Positions 31,863-40,830 of a DNA stretch of 64,000 nt are shown in pieces. Numbering within the stretch: position 1 is the stretch's first letter; every line of letters starts with the position of its first letter. The notes below the pieces were generated by a model. It was not told where the DNA came from. It made no database searches and worked only from the letters and a program-made list of their open reading frames with translations. The stretch is from contig DASXVV010000012.1 of NCBI GenBank assembly GCA_036504035.1, forward strand, positions 1 through 64,000, written 5' to 3'. Origin of the DNA: Candidatus Deferrimicrobiaceae bacterium (lineage in GTDB: Bacteria > Desulfobacterota > Deferrimicrobia > Deferrimicrobiales > Deferrimicrobiaceae). The translations under genes were made by a program, and so were the position numbers.

Positions 31863-34800
31863 ATGGTGCTTCATCCAAAAGAAGCTCTGATTTCTGCCAT
31901 TGATGTAACTCGCAAGCCCGTTGCGTTCTTAGTGGGGGCTCCATTTTCTGCGGATAATAACGGCAAAGGGGTCCCTGATGTTATACGAATGCTAGATATT
32001 GTTCGTGAGGTTATTCTGGAAACGATTCCTTCGGAAATAGCGCGATATGACAAAGAGATAGAAGGGAAGATAGGGCCTATTGCTTATCAGGCTGCAATGA
32101 GTTGGTTGCAAGCCAATGTCCATCAAGATGCTGTTAACGCGGTTGTTCGCAGGGCGGTACTACGATCTTGCCTTGATATTGCATCTATCGGCGGGCCAAA
32201 TGAACCGACGACTGATGGCGATCCAGCGAATTGGTTTATTCCGCAGGGGACTAAAAACCTAGCGGCTCTCGTTTGCAACTCAAATCCTCGATACCAAGGA
32301 CCGATCCTTACGCCAAATTTCGACCCATTATTGTCCCTAGCAATCCGAGAATATGGAAAGCGGCCCAGTCGGAGAGTGCTTGATACTGATGGATCTTTGC
32401 CGCGGGAAATTGAAGAAGAGCCTGATGTAAGAAGTGTGGTGCATCTGCATGGGTACTGGCGTGGATCGGACACCCTGCACACTCCCACTCAACTGCACAG
32501 CCCACGACCAAAATTGAAGGCGGCCCTACAACATTTGTTGCGCAAACATCTTTTGGTCGTAGTTGCATATGGTGGTTGGGACGATGTTTTTACAACTGCG
32601 CTTTCTGAATTGCTTCATGATGATCAAGCAGAAATTGATGTTCTCTGGTGTTTTCGAGAAACTGATTCGGAAATTGTAAGAAGTAAATATAAGCGTTTTC
32701 TCGACAGTGTTGCGCCAGCCATTGTTAGGGGTCGCTTCCGCGGATACGGGGGAATCGACTGTCATTCTATCTTTGCGGAAATTAATACCTCGGGCGGCGG
32801 TTCGACTGTTGCCTCCCCCTCAATGCCCTTGCCAATGCCCGCAGAGGGACCCATCCTCTTAGATTCGCCGGTAACAACGGAAAAAAGAAAAAAGGATAAT
32901 TTGAATTCCGCGGATCGTATTTTCACTAAACGGTTGGATGAAGCACTTGTGTCGTTTTCTTCTCAGCCGAAAGTGTGGGTTGAGCCAATCCTTTGCAAGA
33001 GTCCAGAGGTTGCGAATGATGCGGAAGCTGCGACCAAGATTAATTTATCAGATATGCTATCTGCTCCTAAATCAACAATAATTAAAGCTCCTCCACAGTT
33101 TGGACTGACCTGTTTAGCTCATTATTTAGTGAGAGAGGCATGGCGGAGCCAAGATGCTCCATTGTGGATTTATTTGGATTCAAAGAGTACTGGCCCTCAC
33201 AAGGGGGCTATAGAAAAAGGAATGGAGGGGGAACTTGCGCTCATAGGATGTGTAGAGCAGGACATAAAATGCATTGTATTGGACTCCTGGACAAGCAGTG
33301 AGAAAGACGCGTATAAGCTACTCAGAAATATATGTTCCAGATTCGCAAATGTACCAATAATAGTAATGCAAACGATGGATAGTAATAAGTTTTTGAATTA
33401 TTCTGACAAAGTTGAACTTGACCGGGAGTTCGAGGTGTTATTTCTATGGGCGCTTCCTCTTGGACATGTCCGAAAAGTTGTTTCGGATTATAATGAAATT
33501 AGACATATCGGGGATGAGGATAAGATAACAAAAAAAGTAGTATCTGATCTCGAAGTACTAAATGTCCACAGAACACCATTTAATTGTCTAACATTGTTAA
33601 AGGTTTCTGAGATTGATTTTGACGAAAGTCCAGTTAATCGATCAGAAATGATAAAAAGAGTGCTATTTCTTCTTTTTAATGTTGATGATATCCCTACCTA
33701 TAAAGTGCGCCCAGATCTTAAAGATAGTGAATACGTACTGGGATACTTTTGTGAGCAAATGCTTAGGGATGGCACATATTCGTTTACTAGAGATTATTTC
33801 TTAAGTGTTCTAGAAAGATGCTGCAAAGAAAGATTCATTGACCTTGAGGTGCAGGTTGTATTTGATGTGTTATATAGTAACAACATTCTGATCAAGCGTG
33901 GCGATCTTTTCAGTTTTAGATTCGCCTTCTGGATATACTATTTCGCTGCCCAAAGGATGCTTCATAGCAAGGAATTCGCCAATTTTATTTACGAAGATAT
34001 GCGGTATACCAAGTATCCAGAAATAATGGAGTTCTATACTGGAATTGATCGGCAGCGCGAAGACGCTCTCAATGTGTTGATAAGGGATATAGGGGCCACT
34101 TGCGATAAAATACAGGATAAATGCGGCCTTCCAGATGGACTTAATCCTTATCGTTTTGCTCAGTGGACACCTTCTGACGCGTTACTTGAGCAAATGCAAG
34201 ACGAAATAAGCAACGGCGTAAGTGGTTCGAATCTGCCCGCATCAGTTAAAGATCATTATGCCGACAGCAAGTATGACCGAAAGCGACCCTATGACCAGGA
34301 TATCCGAGATTTCTTAGCCGAATATTCTTACGTTTACATGGTGCAGGCAATGAGGGCCGGAGCGAGAGCGCTTCGAAATAGCGATTATGTTGAGCCGGAG
34401 ACTAAGCGTCAATTGTTGAGTGGAATTATGCGTTGCTGGGAACAGGTTTCAAAGGTTCTGATGATATTGACACCGTTATTGGCAGAAAGGGGTCGCGCTT
34501 CATTCGATGGCCAAGGATATTTGTTGATTGGAGATTTTGGGGATACTACAGAAGAAAGGATTTTGCGTATATTGGGTGAGTTGCCAAATAATGTGGTGAA
34601 TTGGTTCCAGGATGATCTTTTCTCGCAAAAAATGGGGCCTTTACTTATAGACCAATACGTGCATGATTCAAATGATATCACAAAGCATGAATTAATATTA
34701 ATGCTCACAAATCAAAGGCCGCGCGGGTGGAAAATACAGGTACAGCACTACATTGCTTCGATAGCAAAAAACTCTTTTTACCTGTGGGATGTTTCTCGGA

Positions 34801-34985
34801 CACTCCGCCATCAGTATAGTTATAGCTATGCATCATCTAAGACTTTGAGCGATATCGAGTATCTAATAAAAATGGCAGCAGCCAAACATTTAACCGGGAG
34901 CAAAAATCCAGGAATAAAGCTTATTAATAAGATTGTTGATGCAATCCCTTCTCGTGGAGTAAAAACAGACGGGAAGGCAATATAA
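31863..34985 (+). CDS. SIR2-domain protein with NTPase-like core, candidate antiphage effector
   Basis: A 1040-residue protein with no signal peptide. The N-terminal SIR2-like domain (about 1-310) holds GAPFS (25-29), TPNFD (150-154), HLHG (194-197, the probable catalytic His) and AYGGWDD (235-241), so NAD binding or hydrolysis is likely. From about 385 a STAND/AAA-like core appears: a degenerate P-loop (KAPPQFGLT, 408-416, with no Lys in the usual place) and a Walker B-like CIVLD (470-474). The last 450 residues are helical, with no repeats I could name. SIR2-NTPase fusions (Avs5- and DSR-like) deplete NAD during phage infection. The gene is AT-rich, unlike its neighbours, and follows GAGGAGGAG. 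Confidence 0.75.
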   Translation: MVLHPKEALISAIDVTRKPVAFLVGAPFSADNNGKGVPDVIRMLDIVREVILETIPSEIARYDKEIEGKIGPIAYQAAMSWLQANVHQDAVNAVVRRAVLRSCLDIASIGGPNEPTTDGDPANWFIPQGTKNLAALVCNSNPRYQGPILTPNFDPLLSLAIREYGKRPSRRVLDTDGSLPREIEEEPDVRSVVHLHGYWRGSDTLHTPTQLHSPRPKLKAALQHLLRKHLLVVVAYGGWDDVFTTALSELLHDDQAEIDVLWCFRETDSEIVRSKYKRFLDSVAPAIVRGRFRGYGGIDCHSIFAEINTSGGGSTVASPSMPLPMPAEGPILLDSPVTTEKRKKDNLNSADRIFTKRLDEALVSFSSQPKVWVEPILCKSPEVANDAEAATKINLSDMLSAPKSTIIKAPPQFGLTCLAHYLVREAWRSQDAPLWIYLDSKSTGPHKGAIEKGMEGELALIGCVEQDIKCIVLDSWTSSEKDAYKLLRNICSRFANVPIIVMQTMDSNKFLNYSDKVELDREFEVLFLWALPLGHVRKVVSDYNEIRHIGDEDKITKKVVSDLEVLNVHRTPFNCLTLLKVSEIDFDESPVNRSEMIKRVLFLLFNVDDIPTYKVRPDLKDSEYVLGYFCEQMLRDGTYSFTRDYFLSVLERCCKERFIDLEVQVVFDVLYSNNILIKRGDLFSFRFAFWIYYFAAQRMLHSKEFANFIYEDMRYTKYPEIMEFYTGIDRQREDALNVLIRDIGATCDKIQDKCGLPDGLNPYRFAQWTPSDALLEQMQDEISNGVSGSNLPASVKDHYADSKYDRKRPYDQDIRDFLAEYSYVYMVQAMRAGARALRNSDYVEPETKRQLLSGIMRCWEQVSKVLMILTPLLAERGRASFDGQGYLLIGDFGDTTEERILRILGELPNNVVNWFQDDLFSQKMGPLLIDQYVHDSNDITKHELILMLTNQRPRGWKIQVQHYIASIAKNSFYLWDVSRTLRHQYSYSYASSKTLSDIEYLIKMAAAKHLTGSKNPGIKLINKIVDAIPSRGVKTDGKAI

Positions 34986-35114
34986 TGAATATGTTTATTG
35001 TGAATTAGTATTATTTCTCAAACAAAAGATGTGTTGATAGGCGATTCGATGTAAGGCGCATTCCGACCAAGTATTGGCATCTTTAGGGGTATTGTTCAAG
35101 GAAAGGTGGCCTTT

Positions 35115-36371
35115 ATGGTGACGAGAAAAAAATCATTGAACAAAGTTCCGGCTGGGCGGGGGACGGCGCGCATCGAGTATCTGCGCGTCCAGAATTACCG
35201 CGCGATCAAGGCGGTCGAATTCAAGAACATCACGCCGATGACCGTGTTATTGGGGCCGAACGGGAGCGGGAAGTCGACGGTCTTTGACGTATTCAACTTC
35301 CTCTCCGAGTGTTTCCAATTCGGGCTACGTCATGCCTGGGATCGGCGGGGGCGTGCTAAGGAGCTGAAAACGCGTGGCCAGGACGGGCCCATCGTCATCG
35401 AGATCAAATACCGGGAGCGTCCCGGGTCCCCGATCATCACCTATCACCTGGCGGTGGATGAGGAAAAAGGGAAGGTTCTCGTCACGGAAGAGTGGCTGTC
35501 GTGGCGACGGGGGCCGAAAGGGCAGCCGTTTCATTTTCTCGACTACAAACGCGGGCAGGGCGCGGCAGTCAGCGGAGAAGAGCCGGATGAGAGCGGTAAA
35601 CGGGTCGACACGCCGTTGCGCGCACCGGATCTGATCGCAGCGAACACGCTGGGGCAGTTCGCCGATCATCCCCGCGTCGCCGCATTGCGGGAGTTCATCA
35701 CCGACTGGTACGTTTCCTATCTCTCGATCGACGAAACCCGGGGGCAGCCCGAAGCCGGACCGCAGGAACGCCTGAACAAGTCGGGCGACAATCTGCCCAA
35801 CGTCATCCAGTTCCTAAAGGAACAGGACGAGCCGCGTCTGCTTCACATCTTCGAAGTGCTGCGCCAGAGGATCCCGCGCCTTGAGCAGGTGATTGCGGAA
35901 CCCATGCCGGATGGCCGTCTGTTGATGCAGATCAAGGATGCTCCGTTCGACCGGCCGATCCTGTCCCGCTTCGCTTCGGATGGAACGCTCAAGATGCTGG
36001 CGTATCTGACGGTGCTGTACGCTCCCGAGCCGCCCCGGTTTATCGGCATCGAGGAGCCAGAAAATTTCCTGCACCCGCGTGTGCTGCCCGAGTTGGCGGA
36101 GGAATGTCGCAAAGCATCAGAGCGATCCCAACTGTTCGTGACGACGCACTCGCCGTTCTTCCTGAATGCGTTGCGTCCGGAGGAAGTTCGGGTGCTTTAT
36201 CGCGATGAGCAGGGGTATACCCAGGCCGTTCGCGCAATGGACATCCAGGGCGTTCGCGAATTCATGGCCGCCGGGGCATCGATGGGGCATCTGTGGATGG
36301 AAGGGCGCTTCGGGGTGGGCGATCCCCTGGTCAATGCCGGTGCGCCTCGGGGCAAGAGGCGTTCCCGATGA
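35115..36371 (+). CDS. AAA15/AAA_21-family ATPase, partner of the DUF4276 protein
   Basis: An ABC-type, RecF/SMC-like ATPase of 418 residues. Walker A is [11 protein letters not shown], an ABC signature-like [12 protein letters not shown] lies in the last third, and Walker B reads [13 protein letters not shown], followed by the switch His in [12 protein letters not shown]. This single-chain layout resembles COG4637/AAA15 ATPases. ATG at 35115 is preceded by GGTGG; GTG at 35106 is possible. The ATGA overlap shows it is coupled to the next gene. Such ATPases pair with Toprim-type effectors in PARIS and OLD-like defence systems. Confidence 0.85.
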   Translation: MVTRKKSLNKVPAGRGTARIEYLRVQNYRAIKAVEFKNITPMTVLLGPNGSGKSTVFDVFNFLSECFQFGLRHAWDRRGRAKELKTRGQDGPIVIEIKYRERPGSPIITYHLAVDEEKGKVLVTEEWLSWRRGPKGQPFHFLDYKRGQGAAVSGEEPDESGKRVDTPLRAPDLIAANTLGQFADHPRVAALREFITDWYVSYLSIDETRGQPEAGPQERLNKSGDNLPNVIQFLKEQDEPRLLHIFEVLRQRIPRLEQVIAEPMPDGRLLMQIKDAPFDRPILSRFASDGTLKMLAYLTVLYAPEPPRFIGIEEPENFLHPRVLPELAEECRKASERSQLFVTTHSPFFLNALRPEEVRVLYRDEQGYTQAVRAMDIQGVREFMAAGASMGHLWMEGRFGVGDPLVNAGAPRGKRRSR

Positions 36372-36985
36372 GCGTTGAACATGTCGAGGTGCTGGTCGAA
36401 GAGCCGTCGATGGAGGCGGCGCTTCGTGCCCTGCTTCCGAAGGTTCTCGGGGCGGTATCGTTCGATATCTACCCTTACCAGTGCAAAAATGAGTTGCTCG
36501 CACGGCTTCCCACGCGGCTATCTGGCTATTCGAGGTGGATCAAGGATTCATGGAGAATTCTCGTGGTCGTTGATCGGGATGACGACGATTGCGCGCAGTT
36601 GAAGCGGACGCTTGAAGATATGGCCCGTGCCTCAGGCTTAAAAACACGCATCGGCGTGGAGGGAAAGCCTTGGACCGTTGTCAACCGTCTTGCCATTGAA
36701 GAGCTGGAATCCTGGTATTTCGGCGATTGGCAGGCGGTCCGTAAAGCGTATCCACGAGTTCCCGCGACGATTCCGATGCAGGCGAAATACCGCGATCCGG
36801 ACGCTATCGCAGGCGGAACTTGGGAAGCCTTCGAGCGGGTTCTGCAGCGGGCGGGATATTTCAAGGGAGGCCTTGCCAAGATCGAGGCCGCCCGGACGAT
36901 TGCTCCGCACATGATCCCGACAGGCAACTCGTCCAGAAGTTTTCAGGTGTTGAATGCCGTTTTGTCGGAAATGACTGCGGCTTAA
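36368..36985 (+). CDS. DUF4276 family protein (Toprim-like effector candidate)
   Basis: A 205-residue soluble protein of the DUF4276 family. An N-terminal acidic motif ([19 protein letters not shown]), a VVDRDDDDC cluster and a middle motif ([20 protein letters not shown]) have the spacing of a Toprim metal site, so nuclease activity is plausible. The family's usual late motif [18 protein letters not shown] and the ending AARTIAPHM are present. The start overlaps the ATPase stop (ATGA), so the two are made together. Action on tRNA or DNA after ATPase triggering would match PARIS-like systems; that is inference. Confidence 0.82.
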   Translation: MSVEHVEVLVEEPSMEAALRALLPKVLGAVSFDIYPYQCKNELLARLPTRLSGYSRWIKDSWRILVVVDRDDDDCAQLKRTLEDMARASGLKTRIGVEGKPWTVVNRLAIEELESWYFGDWQAVRKAYPRVPATIPMQAKYRDPDAIAGGTWEAFERVLQRAGYFKGGLAKIEAARTIAPHMIPTGNSSRSFQVLNAVLSEMTAA

Positions 36986-37018
36986 TGCGTCCCCACCGCC
37001 GAACCCGCCCGCTGGAAA

Positions 37019-37050
37019 TTGTAAGATAAACATGCTACTTTTTCTTACAA
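37019..37050. promoter_or_regulatory. Inverted-repeat operator candidate for the abiE pair
   Basis: TTGTAAGA (37019-37026) and TCTTACAA (37043-37050) are an exact inverted repeat with a 16-base spacer, 20 to 51 bases before the AbiEi start. AbiEi antitoxins repress their own operons by binding inverted repeats. AATAAT just after it could serve as the -10 element. Confidence 0.55.
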
Positions 37051-37069
37051 ATAATCTGGTCGGTAATTA

Positions 37070-37678
37070 ATGCAATCAATTGATTCCAAAATATTAAATC
37101 GTATTTATGGGGGCGGTAGGGGTTGCGTGGTGACCCCGAACGACTTTCTCGATTTGGGAAGCCGTCAGGCGGTGGATGTGGCGTTGCACCGTCTTGTGAA
37201 AAAAGGAACATTGCGCCGGGTGGCTCGAGGGCTTTACGATTATCCCAAAATCGATCCGGAACTTGGCCCACTTTCGCCCACGATCGATGCGCTCGTCAAG
37301 GCGTTGAAGGGGCACGACAATATTCGACTGCAGCCATCCGGTGGATATGCTGCCAATCTTCTGGGGTTATCCGAGCAGGTGCCGATGAAAGTCGTGTTCC
37401 TTACGGACGGGCCGACCCGGAAGGTCCAACTCGGCAGACAGATCATCCAGCTAAAGCGGACGACCCCCCGAGCGATGGCAACCGCCGGACGGGTGAGCGG
37501 TCTGGTTATCCAGGCGCTCCGGCACATTGGCATGCGGCAGGTAGATGATTCGATCGTCAAGCGATTGCGCAACCGTCTTTCCGTCGAGGATAAAAAGCAG
37601 CTGGTCCGGGATGTCCGGTATGCGCCTGCGTGGGTTGCCTCGTGGATGCGGCGAGTCGCGGAAGGGAATGAGGGCTGA
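37070..37678 (+). CDS. AbiEi-type antitoxin (DUF6088 family)
   Basis: Antitoxin of a type IV toxin-antitoxin pair, 202 residues. The N-terminal winged-helix part (VVTPNDFLDLGSRQAVDVALHRLVKKG, read as VVTPNDFLDLGSRQ plus AVDVALHRLVKKG) carries TLRRVARGLYDYPKIDPELG, the conserved start of the family, and the rest is the AbiEi C-terminal domain with SGGYAANLLGLSEQVP. In known systems it represses the operon and counteracts AbiEii without direct complex formation. It starts a few dozen bases after the inverted repeat and is followed after four bases by the toxin gene. Confidence 0.88.
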   Translation: MQSIDSKILNRIYGGGRGCVVTPNDFLDLGSRQAVDVALHRLVKKGTLRRVARGLYDYPKIDPELGPLSPTIDALVKALKGHDNIRLQPSGGYAANLLGLSEQVPMKVVFLTDGPTRKVQLGRQIIQLKRTTPRAMATAGRVSGLVIQALRHIGMRQVDDSIVKRLRNRLSVEDKKQLVRDVRYAPAWVASWMRRVAEGNEG

Positions 37679-37682
37679 GGGC

Positions 37683-38675
37683 ATGAATTCATTCATCCGC
37701 CTTTCGGCGGAGCGGCGTCGCCTCCTCTGCGAAGAAGGATTCCAGCGGCTGGGTCTGGTGCCCGCCAGCATCGAAAAGGATTTCTGGGTCTGCTGGACCT
37801 TGAGGGAGCTGTTCGGCCTGCCCGAATGGGGCCCGCATCTGACTTTCAAGGGTGGGACTTCCCTTTCCAAGGGGTGGCAGTTGATCTCCCGCTTTTCGGA
37901 AGATATCGATGTGGTCATAGACCGGGAATTTCTCGGCTTCGGCGGGGAACTCAGTCGCAATAAACGGAAGCAACTCATCGCCGAATGCAGTCGACGAATT
38001 CGCGCAACATTATTGCCTGACCTTGAACGGCGTTGTAGGGAAGTCCTCTCCACCGACTTGAAGTGGGAACTGGTTCCGGATGCGGAGGATCCCGATGATC
38101 AAACCTTGCTATTCCGTTATCCCTCGGTGTTTGAAGGGAGCATCGCTTACATACGGCCGGTGGTCAAAATAGAAATGGGCGCTCGATCGGAACCGGAACC
38201 GGTCGAGTCGCCGTCGATCCAACCCTATCTGGCGAAGGCTTTCCCCGACGTGATGCCCGACAGCCTCTGTTCAATACAAACCGTGGTGGCTCGCCGGACT
38301 TTTTGGGAAAAGGCGATGCTGCTTCACGAGGCCAATTTTCTTCCCCCCGACAAAAAGCTTCCGCCGAGATTGTCCCGGCACTATTACGACCTCTGGTGTC
38401 TAATTGGCCACGGGATTGCGAGAGAGGCCATGGGGGACCTCGATCTGTTCGACCGCGCCGCACGCCACCGGGAGATTTTCTTCAAGCGAACCGGTGTGGA
38501 TTACGGCACGCTTCGAAAAGGGACATTGCAGGTTTCCCCGAGGGAGGAACGGTTGGGAGGCTGGCGGAAGGATTACGAAGCGATGCGTTCCGAGATGTTT
38601 TTCGAAGAGCCTCCTTCCTTCGCGGAGGTCTTAATGGCCATCAGGGGATTTGAAGATGATTTCAATCGGTCGTAA
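37683..38675 (+). CDS. AbiEii-type nucleotidyltransferase toxin
   Basis: The toxin of the pair, 330 residues. It belongs to the DNA polymerase beta-like nucleotidyltransferases: FKGGTSLSKGW is the signature and FSEDIDVVI holds the catalytic acids. A family motif (IEKDFWVCWTL) lies near the N terminus. A related M. tuberculosis enzyme (MenT) transfers nucleotides to tRNA acceptor ends; that could apply here. I chose ATG 37683 (family-like N terminus MNSF); ATG 37668 is upstream, overlaps abiEi and also has a purine-rich site before it. Confidence 0.88.
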   Translation: MNSFIRLSAERRRLLCEEGFQRLGLVPASIEKDFWVCWTLRELFGLPEWGPHLTFKGGTSLSKGWQLISRFSEDIDVVIDREFLGFGGELSRNKRKQLIAECSRRIRATLLPDLERRCREVLSTDLKWELVPDAEDPDDQTLLFRYPSVFEGSIAYIRPVVKIEMGARSEPEPVESPSIQPYLAKAFPDVMPDSLCSIQTVVARRTFWEKAMLLHEANFLPPDKKLPPRLSRHYYDLWCLIGHGIAREAMGDLDLFDRAARHREIFFKRTGVDYGTLRKGTLQVSPREERLGGWRKDYEAMRSEMFFEEPPSFAEVLMAIRGFEDDFNRS

Positions 38676-38687
38676 CCTGGTTCTGTG

Positions 38688-39611
38688 ATGCGCTCCCTTC
38701 GCCGTTTCTTCCTCTGGGGTTTTCTCCTCGTCGCCGCGTACTTCGGCTACATCGCCGTGTCGCTTGCACTGATGCCGTCCGTCTCGATCCTCAAGGACCC
38801 GCGCGTCTCGATGGTGATCACGGTCAAGGACTGGAACGGCGACGAGCACCCGTTCGTCGTCGGGCCGAAGAACCGCAACTGGACGCCGGCCCGCGCGATT
38901 CCGGCTGCGATGAAGCGGGCGGTCGTCGCCTCCGAGGACGGCAACTTCTACAAGCACGAGGGGGTCGACTTCGACGCGATGAAGAAGGCGATCCAGGACG
39001 ACATCAAGAAGGGGAAGTTCGCCCGCGGCGGCAGCACCATCACGCAGCAGGTGGCGAAGAACCTGTTCCTGTCGCGGGAGAAGACGATCACGCGCAAGCT
39101 GAAGGAGCTCTACCTCGCCCGGCGGCTCGACAGCGAGCTGAGCAAGGGGCGCGTCCTCGAGCTGTACCTGAACGTGGTCGAGCTGGGGCCGATGGTCTAC
39201 GGCATCGGGCACGGCGCCCGTTATTACTTCGGCAAGCCGGCGTCCGCGCTGACGGTGCGCGAGTGCGCCTTCTTCGCCGCGATGTTGCCGGGCCCGAAGG
39301 CGCTCAACCCCTACAAGAAGATGGACAAGGTCATGGCGCGCTCGACCCGGATCGTGCGGCGGATGTACGCGGCGCGGATGATCTCGGGCGGGCAGTACGC
39401 CGCCGCGATGGCCGAGCGGCCCAACCTGTCGGGCCTGGCGCGCAAGGTCGAGCAGACGCTCGCCGCTCCGCCGCCGGTCGAGCCGCTGCCGCCCGGCCTG
39501 TCGGCCGACAACGCGATTGTGGCGCCGTCGGGGCCTGCCCCGCCGGAGGAAGCGCCGGCCGTCGCCCCCGACGGCGCTGTGCCTGCCGCGGCCGACAACG
39601 AGGTGATCTGA
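38688..39611 (+). CDS. mtgA: Monofunctional peptidoglycan glycosyltransferase
   Basis: A GT51-family enzyme that polymerises lipid II into glycan strands in the periplasm, 307 residues. An N-terminal membrane helix (about 8-28) is followed by the GT51 motifs EDGNFYKHEGVDF (catalytic Glu), RGGSTITQQVAKNLFLS and KLKELYLARRLD. There is no transpeptidase domain. A Pro/Ala-rich tail of about 60 residues is unusual for the family. It lies 12 bases after the toxin gene; whether they share a transcript is unclear, and the composition returns to the GC-rich background. Confidence 0.92.
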   Translation: MRSLRRFFLWGFLLVAAYFGYIAVSLALMPSVSILKDPRVSMVITVKDWNGDEHPFVVGPKNRNWTPARAIPAAMKRAVVASEDGNFYKHEGVDFDAMKKAIQDDIKKGKFARGGSTITQQVAKNLFLSREKTITRKLKELYLARRLDSELSKGRVLELYLNVVELGPMVYGIGHGARYYFGKPASALTVRECAFFAAMLPGPKALNPYKKMDKVMARSTRIVRRMYAARMISGGQYAAAMAERPNLSGLARKVEQTLAAPPPVEPLPPGLSADNAIVAPSGPAPPEEAPAVAPDGAVPAAADNEVI

Positions 39612-39631
39612 AGCCCGGTGGTCCGGCGCTG

Positions 39632-40690
39632 CTAGGGATGCGCGAGCGTTTTCGCCTGCCGGTAGGCGTCGGCCAGGTCGGGCAGCGGGATGGAAGTGTT
39701 CCAGTGGCCGGTCAGCCGGGCGACCGCCCAAAGCAGCAGGATGATGCCGAGCCCCGCGGCGGGCAGCCACCAGGGCGACCAGCCGGCCTGACCCTTTCGA
39801 CCTACCGTCAGGCAATCGTTCACCGGACAGGCTGCGACGCACGAGAGACAGCCGGTGCAATCGGGCGTCAGCGCCGCGTCCTTCTCGTGCACCCGGATCT
39901 CGACCGGGCAGGCGCGCGTGCAGGCGCGGCAGTCGATGCATGTCGAGGCGTCGCGGACGACCTTCTGCGGCGACCCCCACGAGAACAGGCCGAGCAGCGC
40001 GCCGTACGGGCACAGGTATCGGCACCAGAAGTGCTTGACGACGAACGACAGGGCGGCCAGCGCGAGAAGCGTCACCGCCACGGTGCGCGACATCTCCGTG
40101 AAGAAGAGCAGCATCTTGGCGTCGACCGCCACGTTGTACTGCCCGAACATGAACGCCTCGATCGCGGGAACGTCCATCTGCCAGAGCACGATATATCCGA
40201 AGAACGCCAGCAGCAGGTATTTGAGCGACAGGAGCGCCCGGTCGAGCCCCGTCGGGATGAGCGTCTCGGCCTTCCGCTTCCGCCACAATATCTTCTTCCC
40301 CAGCCACTCGACTGCGCGCGAAAGCGTGCCGACCGGGCAGACCCACGAGCAGAACACCTTCCGGGCGAAGAAGGCCGAGAGAAGCGCGGCGATGAAGATC
40401 GTCAGCCCCGCCGGGTGGATGGCGTCGTATTGCCCGGTAAGCAGCAAACGCTTGAGCCCCATCAGCGCGCTGATGGGCAGGAACGCCTCGATCGCGCCCG
40501 ATCGGTGCGCAGTGACCGGGCCGCCCGCGACGAGCTGCGCCTGGAAGCGCGCGAACCCGATTCCGATCAGCAGGCAGAAAAGCAGGAAGGCGACCTGGAC
40601 GACCCAGCGGACCAGCGGCAGGCGGCGATAGGGGTTGGCGCGATGCGGCGACGCGATGCCGGGCTGCGGCCCGGCGTTCGGCTGGCTCAT
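39632..40690 (-). CDS. NapH/NosR-like membrane ferredoxin
   Basis: An inner-membrane electron carrier, 352 residues. About five membrane helices hold paired Cys motifs (CSWVCPVG and CRYLCPYG) typical of the NapH/NosR/CcoG group. Two C-terminal 4Fe-4S sites follow (CIDCRACTRACPV and CTGCLSCVAACPV). It could take electrons from quinol and pass them to a periplasmic or cytoplasmic partner. No napG, nosR or similar partner gene is next to it, so its acceptor is unknown. It converges with mtgA, 20 bases away. Confidence 0.88.
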   Translation of the reverse strand: MSQPNAGPQPGIASPHRANPYRRLPLVRWVVQVAFLLFCLLIGIGFARFQAQLVAGGPVTAHRSGAIEAFLPISALMGLKRLLLTGQYDAIHPAGLTIFIAALLSAFFARKVFCSWVCPVGTLSRAVEWLGKKILWRKRKAETLIPTGLDRALLSLKYLLLAFFGYIVLWQMDVPAIEAFMFGQYNVAVDAKMLLFFTEMSRTVAVTLLALAALSFVVKHFWCRYLCPYGALLGLFSWGSPQKVVRDASTCIDCRACTRACPVEIRVHEKDAALTPDCTGCLSCVAACPVNDCLTVGRKGQAGWSPWWLPAAGLGIILLLWAVARLTGHWNTSIPLPDLADAYRQAKTLAHP

Positions 40691-40762
40691 GTTCGGTGCT
40701 GCTCCTTGGATGAATTCTCTCTGTTCAATCTAGCATCATCCCTCGACCGGATGCGCCGTTCC

Positions 40763-40791
40763 TTGACCTCGCTCAAGCGGCTCCGTAGAGT
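40763..40791 (+). promoter_or_regulatory. Candidate promoter of the PRC/MgtE-N/CBS gene
   Basis: TTGACC (40763-40768) and TAGAGT (40786-40791) are 17 bases apart, giving a leader of about 33 bases before the ATG at 40831, which has a GGGGGGCGGC ribosome-binding stretch. No Mg2+ riboswitch is recognisable in this short leader. Confidence 0.5.
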
Positions 40792-40830
40792 AGACCTGAT
40801 GCAGGAAACAGGCAGCACAGGGGGGGCGGC

